Origin: Ulva prolifera
Lineage: Eukaryota; Chlorophyta; Ulvophyceae; Ulvales; Ulvaceae
DNA length: 64,000 nt
Direction of reading: 5' to 3'
Assembly (NCBI GenBank): GCA_023078555.1
Contig: CM041203.1
Coordinates: 4,362,538-4,426,537 of the forward strand
The notes beneath the pieces were generated by a model. It was not told the origin of the DNA. It saw nothing but the letters and a program-made list of their open reading frames with translations, and did no database searches. Of this stretch, positions 11,501 to 22,718 are shown piece by piece (position 1 is the stretch's first letter; the number at the start of each line of letters is the position of its first letter). The position numbers and the translations under genes are program-made.

Positions 11501-12527
11501 GGGTGCCCATGCTGCGCATGCTGCCCCTATCGCAGCACGCTCGTGTAGCGGCCGGATGCCATCCTGGCGTCAGCGCGCCTCTGTGTGCTGTGCGGCGCCC
11601 GCCGCGTGTGGTGCTCAGCGTGCCTATGCATGGCTCGCGTGGAAAGGGCGTTGGGCTTGCAAGTCTGCGGTGCCGCTGTGACGCACCTGTGCTGTGCATG
11701 TGCCTATTCCGTGTCTCGTCTGTGCTGCGTGCTGCTGTCCCGGCCCTTGCGCTTCCGCACCACGCAGCATGCCCGTGCTGGCGCAGCGTGCACGCGTGCT
11801 CGCCCCTTGGCTTACTCACGCAGCGCACAGCACACGCCCAGCACGGCAGCACACTGCCGCACATGCCCCGTCCTCCCCCCTCCTCTTCCGCCCTGGCGGG
11901 CCGCCCCACGGTTCTCCTGTTGGACCGCGGCTGTGCACAGCTGCGCATTGACGCCAGGCACAGAGCTCCGCTCTCTGTGCGTGCGCGTGAGCCCCTCTGC
12001 GTGCCCGCCTCCATGCATGCCCGTGGCCACTGCGCCCCCGCTGCTGGGGAGCTGCTCGGTGGCCAGCATGGCGCCCAGCGCACGCAGCACGCAGCACATG
12101 CATTTCCTCCCAGAGCGCCGGGACGTGATCTGAGGCGGTCATGTGTGCATTCCCGGCCGCCTGGCCCCCTGGGGGGCGGTGCCGCGCCTGCACGCGAAGC
12201 CCTGGCATCCGCCGCCTGCTTCCAGTGTGACACGCCGTTTCACCAACAGCCCCCATCAGCGTGTGCCGCATGCCGCTGGTCATAGAGCAGTAGTCCGCAC
12301 GGCACTGCGCTGATGCATGGCGTGCATGCAGGGTGCATCCGAGCTGCAAGGTCATCCCGCTGGCGGACCTCGACGTGGACGCTGCTGCGCCGTTCATGGA
12401 CCGGCGCGTGTTTGTCGTGCCGGCGGGCGGCCACGCGGAGGCCATGCATGCGATGCAGGCGTGCATCCGCATGCAGTCCGTCCTCGGCCACCCGGACGTC
12501 ACCCTGGTGGACACCCCCGCCGCGTGA
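8548..12527 (+). CDS. Unidentified acidic protein, multi-exon
   Basis: Exons proposed: 8548-8625, 8844-8952, 10807 to 11137 (with a frame problem near 11055) and 12351-12527. Phases agree: phase 0 between the first two, phase 1 between the second and third, phase 0 into the last. The second exon is strongly acidic (AIYEDDLEDAEDWDDIL) with good splice sites (cacag / GCAG-gtacgt). The third begins LYFAGELVEMPE, runs through an Ala/Pro linker, then a more ordered stretch (CTLGQAVSHVERGDGVLLAV ... RLYSLTDSATIDLNRGVLG). The last exon encodes VIPLADLDVDAAAPFMDRRV and ends in DTPAA. The two halves of the third exon lie in different frames, so a one-base error, a real frameshift or an unseen small intron must exist. 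I do not recognise the family; the 5' end may lie upstream. Confidence 0.5.
9322..9427 (+). mobile_element. Short mobile element copy A with 14-bp flanking direct repeats
   Basis: A 78-bp insert (9336-9413) beginning tacaaggacaaagcaagcaa is bracketed by the perfect 14-bp direct repeat agcatcttctgtgt (9322-9335 and 9414-9427). The first ~42 bp are shared with copies at 31641-31684 and 63465-63511. It lies in an intron of the 8548-12527 gene. The long target duplication suggests retroposition-type insertion rather than cut-and-paste. Confidence 0.5.
9891..9914. repeat. Poly-C tract
   Basis: A nearly pure C run interrupted by one G. Confidence 0.5.
10010..10080 (+). repeat. Dispersed ~70-bp element, copy 1
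   Basis: Shares aaagtaaatct, gagccgtatcctaatggata and ttgacaactccgaatgaacg with copies at 17865-17940 (opposite strand) and 40578-40647. Contains the small palindrome tatcc-taat-ggata. No clear terminal inverted repeat or target duplication. Confidence 0.5.
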
Positions 12528-13090
12528 GCGCAGCCGACGCAGCGGTGACTGTCAGGCAACGCAGTTCCCGTCTTTGCACACATTGCGGGGATAGGGCTCC
12601 TCGTTCCTGGCTCCCCCCGGCTCGTGTTGATGGGCCGCGCGCGTCTGGGCACAAGCACCGCCGCATGAACGTGGAGCCTGCGCGTCGCATCTGTGGCCGG
12701 CCGTGACAGCCTGGAGTGGTGAGCCCGGGGGGAGGTGTCTGGCTCCTGCAGAAAGCAAAGTTTTCTCAAATGAGCGGATGGATGGAATGAGTGGTGGACC
12801 GTCACTGAGGGTGCGAACATGCTGCGTCGCCGGGCCGCAGTGCAGCATGCAGCCCCCGTGCAGCAGGCTGAAGTGTTTGAGGGCTCAACAGCGGGCCGCC
12901 GATGCGGTGTCGCTGTGGCGAGAGGTGCTCGCGTGCGCTGCTGCCTTGAGCGCCAGTGACGCTTGCCCCACTGCCGACTGCTACGATTGTCGTCTCAAAC
13001 GTCGCAGAGCGATGCAGTGTAAAGCAGCGGGTGGGAGTGACTCGTGCTGCACCGATGTGCGGCGCAAAGAGCACACGGCCGCTGTGCAGC

Positions 13091-13208
13091 GTGAGCATCA
13101 GTGTTGGGTCGTTGGGCCCGATCATATATAGCAATTCCGAATATTCAGGTCTAATTTCTGGGTGGCAGCCCAGGAAATGCTGCAAAGCGACCCAACACTG
13201 GTGTGCAG
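13091..13208 (+). mobile_element. Introner-like TIR element, copy 1
   Basis: A 102-bp element (13099-13200) starts cagtgttgggtcg and ends cgacccaacactg, a perfect 13-bp terminal inverted repeat. The flanking 8-mers gtgagcat and gtgtgcag match at 6 of 8 positions, consistent with a decayed 8-bp target duplication. The interior (gggcccgatcat, caattccgaa, caggtctaatttctggg) matches the copy at 47427-47523. Confidence 0.5.
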
Positions 13209-13806
13209 CCGCCGGTGGCTGGTCACCAGCTTTTGCCCACTGGCCTGATCTCTACGCAACTCTCATGTTTACAATTGTCCGGCCGGAGTCCGAGGGTGCG
13301 ACCGCACGTTCACATGCCAAAGGCGCCTCCTGAACACACAGCAACACAACTCATTGCCGCTTTCCAGCCGCAGTGTTTGTCAAACGGCCTGTGCTGTGGC
13401 ATGCGGGCTGTGCAGGCGACAGGGTGCACTCGGACCTCCGCCACAGCCTCTGAGCCGATGAGCTCTGCCAGTAAGGCCTTATGCGCTTTGTCAGTACAGT
13501 CAGTCAGTGAGTGGGGTGGCGGGAGCGCTCTGCTGCACGTCTTGTGTCTCTGATGTGTGTGCACTTTGGTGATACGTCCAGTGATCACGGACACGTCAGA
13601 CAAGCCGTGTTTGTGTCGTCGGTGTTCAGCGTGCAGGGCCGCGCAGAGGACCCCCCGGCGGGGGCCTCGCGCCGTGTGTCCCCTATGGGGTGGGTAGAGA
13701 ACTGCAGGGTGGGCATGGCCGCCGCGGCCGCTGCAACGTCGCCGTGGCCGGCTGGGCGCCACCCGTTGCATGTGAGTATGCACGATCGTCCAAAATTTAA
13801 AAAAAC

Positions 13807-13949
<143 letters not shown>

Positions 13950-14155
13950 CCCTTGAGGTGCATGCATTGATGAATGTGCCTGAGGCCAGCTCCGCGGCTG
14001 CACCTCCCTCTGCGGTCTGTGTGCACGTGCGCGAGGAGAGCTCAGTGTCTGAAGGCAACCTCATGTGGCGCTGCTGTATGGTCAGAATGGATGGCAGACT
14101 GACTGGCAGAATCGTGCCGTGGTCATGCGCGGGGGACGGTGCTCCCTCGGAGTCC

Positions 14156-14209
14156 GCGTTTGGCTGTGTGCATGCGCTGCTCGCGTTTGGCTGTGTGCAT
14201 GCGCTGCTC
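14156..14209. repeat. 27-bp tandem duplication
   Basis: Two perfect head-to-tail copies of a 27-bp unit beginning gcgtttggctgtgtgcatgc. Confidence 0.5.
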
Positions 14210-14813
14210 GCGGCCCCGCCGTGGAGGGCGGCTGTGACCCCGTCGTTCGCGGGCCAGCGTCCTGGCTCTGCTGCGGGTGGGGCCGGAGCCGTCGGCGCGG
14301 ATGCATGCAGGTTGGCCAGGGTCTGACCACCGCTGTCGCCACTTGTCACCCGCACACACCTGTTGCTGTGCAGGCTGCGCAATGTCCATGCCAGGCTGAC
14401 TCTGCCTGTGCCAACAGTATCAGCATGCCTCCGAATTGGCCAATGCAGCATGCCTACTCTCACCTCAGCAGTTGCCGACAAAGGGTCCTTCTCGAGGACC
14501 TGGCGCTGCCGATGCAACCATGATGTTCACAGCCCGAGGCGCGGCTTTCTCTGCATGTGCCGGTCAACGACGCGTGGAGGATGTCTTGAGCTGCCGCCTC
14601 GGCCCGCTTGTGGCTGGGGTGGCCTAGGCAGCTGCCATGGTGCTGGCGGTGGGGGCATGTGCGCAACAGCATGCGTGCACATGCATATTCATGAGAGCTT
14701 GGACAGCGTGCATGGGGCCGTTGTGCGCCCGGCCGGGGCCGTGCTGTTGAACACACCAGCTGGCTAGCCAAAGGCCGCGGCAGTGCGTGGCTTGGGTGCC
14801 TCGTCCACTTCCC

Positions 14814-14838
14814 AATTTCGGAGTTGTCCATGCATGCA
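14814..14838 (-). repeat. Fragment resembling the ~70-bp dispersed element
   Basis: The string ttcggagttgtc matches the end of the element found at 10010, 17865 and 40578. Too short to be sure. Confidence 0.5.
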
Positions 14839-15701
14839 AATACGGATGTCTTCAACAGTACATACATGCATCATGATACACACGCTCGTGCCTCTCCGAC
14901 CACGTCCTTATGACACACTCCTGTCGCGACCTCGTATCCTGTACATAGCCTTCGGATTGGTACTGGTACATATCCGTATCGATCAGGAGGAATGGATATC
15001 GTTCCAACGAACGCGCCGCTTCGGGCCCTGCGCTGGGCGATGGCTCGCATCGCCCGCGCTCGACATTGTAGCCATGCGCTAGCTTGTTCGACCGTAAGAT
15101 ATTGATTTATGCTACGTTTGCTTTTGCGTTCAGGCCGCTCTACAGTTAGCTACAGCTTGATCGAGGCATGCATACGGTGTCGCCGTGGGTGCACCATGCG
15201 CCTCCGCGAAAAGACAGCGCGAAGATGCCAAGGCCACGAATGCATGGATATTTGGACGGTAGGCCGTGCCTCGAGATAAGCACCAGTTTCCCCTCGTGGC
15301 GTCAGAGTCATGGCTGCTGATTTTCTCCAACTCAGAGGAGACCTCTGTGCAACGGCCTGGCTGTTTGACGTGCCAGTCAAAGGCCTGCGTTGCAGGTGCC
15401 GCACACGCAGATTTTGCCAGTATAATATTCCCTGGGCGCCGGTTGGATGATGCGAGGTTCTTGCACACGAGCCTTTGAGATGCACGTCAGAGGCACGACA
15501 AGACGCGATTACGTGACATCCGCTGACGTGCAGCACATTGGCCGTCTACCGGATGAAGGCGTTTCTGGCGTGGCTGGGCCTGGGCAGCGCTGCGTTGGCG
15601 GGTACGTATTGGACACCTCCCGAGACAGCCGTGTATGTTTTCGAACGTAGCCAATGGTTTGCCTGCTCCTGCCGCGATCATGCGTGCTCTAGAGCAATCC
15701 C

Positions 15702-16088
15702 ATGGAGGTCCCCGGCGAGGCGAAGCCGGAAGGCGATAGTGTATTCTTGCGGAACAGTGATGGAGGAATACAGCTGGTGGTACACGGCGCGTCTGTGGAG
15801 GGTGTCCCGGCAAGCGCTGTGAACAGGAGCGGGCTGCTGCAGTCGTTTGCTGAGGCTGGCGGGAGCGAGACAAGGCTGGATCTGCCCATCGCAGACGTGA
15901 GAGAATGGATGAGTATCGCTGATGGAGATTCTATTGTGGATCGAAGGCTACTGGAAGCTCTGAACGTGCGCAATTGCCTTCTACACGTCCAATTGCAACA
16001 TGTTTACGCACACTGTCACCCACATGGCGCATCGCTGGCTGTGCGTAACGCCTCGCTAAGCGCAATAGACGCGTACAACATCTTCTGA
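15702..16088 (+). CDS. Possible BTB/SKP1-fold exon
   Basis: An open frame from ATG 15702 to a stop at 16088 encodes SVFLRNSDGGIQLVVHGASV and then RLDLPIADVREWMSIADG. The pattern (beta strand, SDG turn, charged loop, then a short LP-hydrophobic segment) resembles the start of the BTB/SKP1 fold. Similarity is weak, and the exon may end before 16088 at one of several GT sites (for example 15966). The segment at 20115 looks like a post-BTB BACK helix pair followed by leucine-rich repeats, so this could be the first exon of that gene, about 4 kb upstream. Function unproven. Confidence 0.5.
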   Translation: MEVPGEAKPEGDSVFLRNSDGGIQLVVHGASVEGVPASAVNRSGLLQSFAEAGGSETRLDLPIADVREWMSIADGDSIVDRRLLEALNVRNCLLHVQLQHVYAHCHPHGASLAVRNASLSAIDAYNIF

Positions 16089-17353
16089 CCCTTATACCGC
16101 GCAATTGACACCGGCTGCCCGGCGACAGTGCTTGGCCTGCATCCTGCGCCTGATCTCGGCACTGCCACTGCCGTCCTGGAGGTGGCAATGTGCGATTCAT
16201 TGTCAACTTCAGATCATCAATGGCGATTTCAAGCGCGCATGCATTCCCAAAAGGCATGCGAAGGCCTGCTTGTTGGACTCTCTGGCCTGACGCACCTGTC
16301 ACGTCGCTGCAGAGCTGCTGCCTGCGCGGGCCGGCCAACTGCATTCGGAGATATCGTAGTACGACCATAATTGAGGGCATGTGTATGTGTGCTTGGGCTA
16401 CAGGTGGATAGATGCGTGTGCTTGACTGCCACACGACGAAACGCTGGCCAGTCGGGCGTAGCCGGCACTGCGGCCCTGCAACGTGCATTTGCAATACAAG
16501 CAGGCAATATTACAGTCTTGGGACACTGCATTTTGTTGTGTGTCTTGAACTTGCGTCCAGGTGCAAGCGGCCGCAGCGCAGACATGCTGCTCGCCCGGCA
16601 GCAGCTCTACCGCAGCCGCGGAAAGCGGCAAAACGCAAGCACGCAGGAAGTGCAGATCGCCTGTGCGCATGCAGCTCTACGCGAGCGATCCCCTCTGCAT
16701 GGATATATACACACGTGTTACAGAAGAGTGAACGGCGCCGAGTTCACAGCCGACAGTTCTCTCTGCCCCTGTGTCGGCCCCCCGCGGCCGCGTGCGCTGA
16801 ATATTCGTTGTCATAATTGGGGGTGACTTTTGAGTTCGGAAGCCATTCTGTTGCTGTGTTTGTATTCTCAAAAGAGTGAACGGTGCTGTGTTTGGCAATG
16901 CCCGTGTAGTCCTCCTTGACCGTCACGCGTTTTGTAACGTGTTATGGGCGCTCCGCCAGGGTGCGGCGTGTGGGTTGTCCGTCACCTGCAGCTGTCGTTG
17001 ATTGTCAGGCTGACCACGCCGGCATGGCCGTGTCGTCCATGGAAGTCTGCTCTCTCCCGGAGCATTCACGGGCCACGGGGCGCCCATGCCGTACGTCGTC
17101 CTGGCGGTACCGGTACCGCACACTCGACTCGGACCCTTTCGCGAAGGCCTGTGTCGCTGTCTGTGTTTGAGCATCAAGCCAAAACCTGCTGTAGGCTGGG
17201 TTTAATGTGCAGCTCTGCAGATCTGGTGGCGCCATGGCCTCTGATGATACGCTAAGTAGTGCATAGGCATAGCCATGGACCAGAACAAATGTTCAGCTCT
17301 TACCTTCCTCTTGGGTGCCATGTTGCTCCTGCCTTGCTGTGCTGGGTGTTTCG

Positions 17354-17389
17354 ATAATCTATGTATGTAGTATAATCTATGTATGTAGT
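17354..17389. repeat. 18-bp tandem duplication
   Basis: Two copies of ataatctatgtatgtagt head to tail. Confidence 0.5.
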
Positions 17390-17864
17390 ATATCGTGTGC
17401 CGTATGTGCTTTCTGTCACCATCCACAGATCCACAGCGTCCAGATCCACAGCTTCCTTCAGGACTCTGATTCCAGTATGAAAGTCCTGTGCAGGCACTTC
17501 AATGACTCATGGTATGACCACAGCCTGGTACTGCCTGATCTGCTGCACTCTGCCATGTCATGGACGCCCTGCCAAACATGCCGGGCCTATCTCCCTGAGA
17601 TACCTAGGCTCGGTGCCCACTGGCACTGGCCCTGGCCGCTTGAGAGCAGCACACATGTGCCCTGCTGCCACAGGGCTGGCCATGTGTTTGCCTCAGGTAC
17701 ATGCTGCTTCCCCTGAGTCATGCAGGGGCAGCGCTGTATGCTGTTTACATCTTTCCTGGGCATGTGAGACGGGCGGGTTCTGGCTGCAGCATGCCAGGGT
17801 GCCAGGTGTTTGTGTTTGTGGCACCGGGTACGTGCTGCCCACTGTGCACCATGTGGCCCCTCAT

Positions 17865-17940
17865 GCGGTCCCGTTCATTCGGAGTTGTCAATGTCGTCTA
17901 AGGGATTTGGCTCAGAAAACCCATATTTACTTTGCGTTAC
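17865..17940 (-). repeat. Dispersed ~70-bp element, copy 2
   Basis: The reverse complement reads cgcaaagtaaat ... gacaactccgaatgaacggg and aligns along its length with the copies at 10010 and 40578; the middle (tatcctaatggata in copy 1) is diverged. Confidence 0.5.
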
Positions 17941-20114
17941 AGTGGGTGCACAGTGAATGGTGGGTGGGCCAGGCTGCAGCCTGTGATCTCTGGTGTGGTG
18001 AACTGTCCCAACAGTGTGTCCTTGCAGTCTAGGTACACTTATAATTATGGCCTCATCTACTGGTACAGAGTTGATACTGTTACGCATAGTGAGCAGGTCC
18101 ATCCGAACGCACATGCGGTCTTTGAAACAGATTCCAAGCCACACTGCGGCAGCCCAAATTATCTCGCTCGATCTGCTCTGTGGACTTCAATTTCATTGGC
18201 CGATTTTATTGGCCATGGTTGACAGACACTGCTTTTTTTTTAATAGTACACAAGCCGCTTGATATCATCATCTCCTGTGGCAATGGCCATGTTGGAGCCT
18301 CAGCATCTGGTGCATGACAGTGCAGATTACCTGCAATGTGGTGATTCGCCAGACAACAGAATCTATCCCATCCCCGCGGCCCCCGCCCCCGTCGTCGTCG
18401 GAGCTCACCATTTCAGCGCGATCCTGCCGGGCTGAGGTGTGGGCGCGGTTGTGGTGTGCTTGTGTGCATGTTGCTGTTGTTCCACGAACGATCGGATGAG
18501 TTTTTTGGTTTGAAATTCTTTTGTGGTGTTTGTCTTCTCCCGTTTACTGTTTTACGATGTACTATTTCAGAGCTCACGCCCGTGTGCGTGAGCGTGTGCG
18601 TCGAGTCGCGACCTCCTACACGCACGCTCTGCCTGCAACCACCCTACGTGCATCACGCTGCCTTTGTGTGTCAATTGAAGTGCTCCCGGATGCGGTGGCC
18701 ACCTCAAGGAATGTACATCCACGTGGACCTGTACAGAGGTAGGGGCGTCCTTCATAGCTCTAGAGGCAGGGCCCTGGCGCTGGGGCACGTCGACGTCTCA
18801 CCCAGACATTTCGTTCGGCGCGGTTGTATACATAGTGTGATCGTGTGTGTGTATGTGTGTGCTGCTGTTGGCCCGGATAAGATTCGCTTTTGGTGTTTGT
18901 CTTCTTCCGTACGCGTTCACTGTTTTGTTTTACGATATTTCGTTGACGCAAGATGGTTACGTACGCGACCGTATGCGGTCGGAGGCTCGGATCCTCGCAG
19001 TGCCAGGGGCGGGAATGTGACAGAGCAGTGCGCGACTTCGAGACGCAGACTCCTCTAGATGACCGGCGTGTGACAACTGAAAGCCTGGCGGCCCCTGCCA
19101 CCGTGGGGCCTGCCTGTGTGAGTGTATTCCCTGCCGTGCTGATGTGCTCTGCGGGAGTGGCGTCATACGCATGGGACACATGCACGGGGAGGTGATACAG
19201 TGCAAGCACCATGCCTACGCGGTGCAGCGCGTGCGAGGCGTTGGCCTAGAACCCTGGCCGAGCAGATCGGATCGGAACTGCCGGTACGGACACACTAGAT
19301 GTGTTTCAAACAGATCGCGAGGCGAAGAGGGCGAAAGCGCTTTTCATGAGCGTTGCCTGTTCAGGTGGTGTGCGATTCGCACATGTCGGCCGCCAGTCCT
19401 CGCCTTGTTGCGGCCGCGGCGATGTTTTTGGCACCCGTAGACACTTTCCTCTGTCATATGCCCGAATTCGGCAGATTTTCTGGTGCTGTGGCACACTCTT
19501 GTGTGACATCTGTCATCAGTGGTTACAGAGAATGTTGTGGCACCCAGCTACAGCTGGAAACAGATTATGTGGGCACATTACAATTTTCTGGCACCCTCAA
19601 CCCTGTCCAATCAATTGAAAACGTAATATCGAGAGGACATCAGTGTGTGACTGAAGGGCCAGACTCTGCAGATGTGGCTCAGCATGCAGACCTCACTCAT
19701 GACTGTGGCTGCTTGGCCAGCCCTGATCCTTACCCCCCAAGGCGACATTGTGTGTGTGAGTGGGGGGGATGATGTCGATGGGAGACGAACTTCCATATTT
19801 TGCAGTCCATAGCCACCACCATCACCAGCATAGATGGTAGCCACCAATATGGAGCCACTAATGCAGAGCACACGTCATCCACCATCAACATCAGCATGTC
19901 CTCCATGCATATGTCGTGGATGCACTGGCATGCATGTGCCTTGCATGTGCGCTTGCTGTGTGGCAGCCACACAGCGAACCAGCATGTCCCAACAGCTGCA
20001 CCCTGGCTTTGACACACAGCCTCACCGGAGACGCTGTACATGAGCCGACAAGCCGCCCGGTCCTAAACAGGGCAACATGGCCATGGTGTGACCCTGACTC
20101 CCAACGCCATGCTG

Positions 20115-22718
20115 CAGACAGCATTGCGCCTCGAAGATGCTACGGGCACGCGAGAACTCGCGGCCGCGGCTGCAGCCTACATCCGCCGCAACCTACGCGA
20201 GTCTACAGCGGACCCTGGCGGCGGCCCGCTGGGCCTCCTCTCCGCGGCCCCCCGCCTCCACCCGCTGCCGCCACCCCTGACTGCGCGGCTTGAGGCGCTC
20301 GCCCCGGCGGCCGCCGACTCGATTGCACAGAATCTGCTGGTGTCTGAGGTGCCGTACCTCCCGCTGCCACTTCGCGGATCTCTGCTGCGGCGGCATTTTG
20401 CTGAGTCCGCGGGGACGCTTGCGCTCTCGACCGCCGCGACGGCTGCGGACGCGGCACAAGCTGCGCCCACCCGCGATTCCGTGGACCCACTGGCGTCTGT
20501 GCTAGAGGTGTGTGGTGAGCTGCTGCCAGTCGCCGCGGCTGAGCCGGGGCTTCGTTCACTGCGCCTGGCCGGCGATTTGAATGAGGCGACCGCGCGGCGG
20601 GTGCTCGCGACGGGCGCCCTCGGCCTCACAACGCTGCAGGCCCTCCATCTCGACGTTGGGAAGCTTCCAGAAGCCACCGTCGCGGCGATTGTCGGCTCGG
20701 TTGCGGCGGCGACGGCACTGACGCTGTGCAACCTCGCGCCGTCGGCGGCGGCGGCGGCGCAGGAGCGGCGGGAGGGCGCAGGGGAGTCTCTTGCGGCGGA
20801 TGATGAACCAGCAGGTGGCGTCCAGGCTGCGGCACAGGGTACGGCGGCGGCAGCGGCGGCGGCGGCTCTGGACGGGGACAAGCAGCCGTATGAGCGTGAC
20901 CCATCGCCGGGCCGTCCGCCGCCTTTCCCGCTGCTGCGTCATGAACCGGCGCGGGTCGCGACGGCGGAAGAGCTGCGCGCCGCGGCGCTGCCGGAGGCGA
21001 TTGGGACGCTGACCGCGCTGCGGCGGCTGACCTTGCACCCCACGCCGTCGGCCGGGCGGCGCTTCTGGTCTTGCCTGGAACACCTCTGCGCTCTGGAGGC
21101 GCTGGACGTGGCGTTCTACGGCGGCACGGATGACTCTTCAAGCCGCAGCGGGTCCCCTGACCCTCCGGACGGCAGCGCGGCGCCGGAGTCAGGGGGGGGG
21201 GGGCTGTCGCTGGCAGCGGCGGCGGCAGCGGCCGTGGCTGGGGATCCGGCGGCGGCGGCGCGGGGGCTTGTGGACGCGCGGGAGGCGTTTCTGCGGCTAC
21301 AGGAGGCGACGGCGCTGCGCGAGCTGCAGGTGCATGCATCAGGTTTCACTGAGCGCTCAGAGGAGGTGCGCACCGCAGCAGCCTCCATGACAACAACGTT
21401 GGTTGCCCTCTGGCCAGTATGGCGCTTCGAGCGTAGTTTGAGGGCCATTGCATGCACCGCACGAGCCGTCTCGCGCAGGATGCTGCTCGGCACAGAACCC
21501 ATGCATGGGGTGCGTCTGTCTACCCTCGCCTCACGCGCGCCCATGTGCATGCAGGTCCTCGTCGCCACGCTGCCGCACCTCTCACGCCTGTCCGGCCTCA
21601 CACTGCAGCTGTCCCTCAGCCCCGCGCTGCTGGAGCCGATGTGCGACGCCTTGGCCACCCTCTCGTCCCTCCGTTCTCTTGCGCTCCTCCTCTACGGCCC
21701 CACCTCCTCGTCCCAGGCCGCCGAATGGGCGACGACGTTTTCGTCCTCCTGGCCACGCCTGACCGCCATCACCGCCCTCGAGTGCCTCTCACTCCCCTTC
21801 TCAACGCTCACGGCCGCCATGGGCGTCTACCGCGCGACCCACCGCCACCTCACGGCCTTCCAGAACCTTCAGACACTGGCGATCTGGTCCGCCGCGACCA
21901 CCCAAGCCACCCTCTGGCTCCACCTCACCGGCCTCACCGCGCTGACTGCGCTCCGCGTGGAGGGATTCAGGCCTTCAGCCGGCACGGCAGCGCTGCCAGA
22001 GGAGTGGCTACAGGGGGTCTTCGGGGCCATCGCGTCGTGCCGGCGCCTGCTGCTGCTACAGGTGTGCGGCGTGTCAGGCGACCAGGCGGCGTGGTTCGCG
22101 CGTTGGCTGCCGGCTCTGGGACAGTTGCATGAGCTGGAGGTGTGTGCGCCGGCGGACGGGCCGGAGCCGCCGTTCTCTCCGGCCGTGCTGACGGGCGCGC
22201 TGGGCGCGCTGACTGCGCTGCGCACGCTGCGCCTCGACGTCCGCGACCCGCGCACGCCCGGCGCCGATGTGGACGCGGACGTCCCCTTCACGCTCATGCA
22301 GGCCGTGGAGGGCCAGCTGGCCGGGTTTGCGGCGGCGCTTGCGCCGCTCACCACCCTCGAGGCCCTCGAGATACAGGGGTTCCCGGCGTCCCTCGATGTC
22401 TCGGCCGCGGTCCTCGGCGAGAGCGCGGCGGCGCTGCCGGCGCTGACGCGGCTGCGGCTCGAGGCGGTGCCGCTGCGCGGCGCGCGCGCCGCCGCGCTCG
22501 CGCCGCCGCTCGGCCGCTGCACCGGCCTGCGCGACCTCACGCTGCGCACGTGTGGCCTCAGCGGCGCCGACGCGGCGCCGCTTGCGGCCGCGCTGCGCTC
22601 TCTGCACAGCCTCGACCGGCTCGACGTTCGTGGGAATGAGGGCCTCGTGGGGGAGGGCGGGCGCGAGCTGTTTGACGCGCTTGTGCCTCTCCCCCTCACA
22701 GGTGGGGTCCTCCTGTGA
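20115..22718 (+). CDS. Leucine-rich-repeat protein (RNI-like), possibly with an N-terminal BACK-like segment
   Basis: A long + strand frame from an acceptor (gccatgctgcag) to a stop at 22716-22718. The N-terminus TALRLEDATGTRELAAAAAA then YIRRNLR has the look of the helix pair after a BTB domain. From about 20540 on, irregular leucine-rich repeats follow, for example LTALRRLTLHP, LCALEALDVAFY, LSGLTLQLSL, LTALRTLRLDV, LTTLEALEIQGF, LPALTRLRLEAV and LHSLDRLDVRGN, spaced roughly 28-60 residues with Ala-rich inserts. An intron 21330-21554 is likely (CTGCAG-gtgcat ... gtgcatgcag-GTCCTC): its removal joins ATALREL directly to a further repeat, and its own translation lacks the repeat pattern, although it is 225 nt with no stop. 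Such repeats normally bind proteins; no partner can be named. Confidence 0.5.
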   Translation, partial: QTALRLEDATGTRELAAAAAAYIRRNLRESTADPGGGPLGLLSAAPRLHPLPPPLTARLEALAPAAADSIAQNLLVSEVPYLPLPLRGSLLRRHFAESAGTLALSTAATAADAAQAAPTRDSVDPLASVLEVCGELLPVAAAEPGLRSLRLAGDLNEATARRVLATGALGLTTLQALHLDVGKLPEATVAAIVGSVAAATALTLCNLAPSAAAAAQERREGAGESLAADDEPAGGVQAAAQGTAAAAAAAALDGDKQPYERDPSPGRPPPFPLLRHEPARVATAEELRAAALPEAIGTLTALRRLTLHPTPSAGRRFWSCLEHLCALEALDVAFYGGTDDSSSRSGSPDPPDGSAAPESGGGGLSLAAAAAAAVAGDPAAAARGLVDAREAFLRLQEATALRELQVHASGFTERSEEVRTAAASMTTTLVALWPVWRFERSLRAIACTARAVSRRMLLGTEPMHGVRLSTLASRAPMCMQVLVATLPHLSRLSGLTLQLSLSPALLEPMCDALATLSSLRSLALLLYGPTSSSQAAEWATTFSSSWPRLTAITALECLSLPFSTLTAAMGVYRATHRHLTAFQNLQTLAIWSAATTQATLWLHLTGLTALTALRVEGFRPSAGTAALPEEWLQGVFGAIASCRRLLLLQVCGVSGDQAAWFARWLPALGQLHELEVCAPADGPEPPFSPAVLTGALGALTALRTLRLDVRDPRTPGADVDADVPFTLMQAVEGQLAGFAAALAPLTTLEALEIQGFPASLDVSAAVLGESAAALPALTRLRLEAVPLRGARAAALAPPLGRCTGLRDLTLRTCGLSGADAAPLAAALRSLHSLDRLDVRGNEGLVGEGGRELFDALVPLPLTGGVLL

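Larger units (their letters stand above)
16089..20114. other. No supported gene; possibly one long intron
   Basis: Contains an 18-bp tandem duplication (17354-17389) and a copy of the 70-bp element (17865-17940). One short segment (about 18683-18738) has splice-like borders (ttgaag / AGAG-gtagg) but no recognisable protein. If the BTB-like exon and the LRR exon are one gene, this is its intron. Confidence 0.5.
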
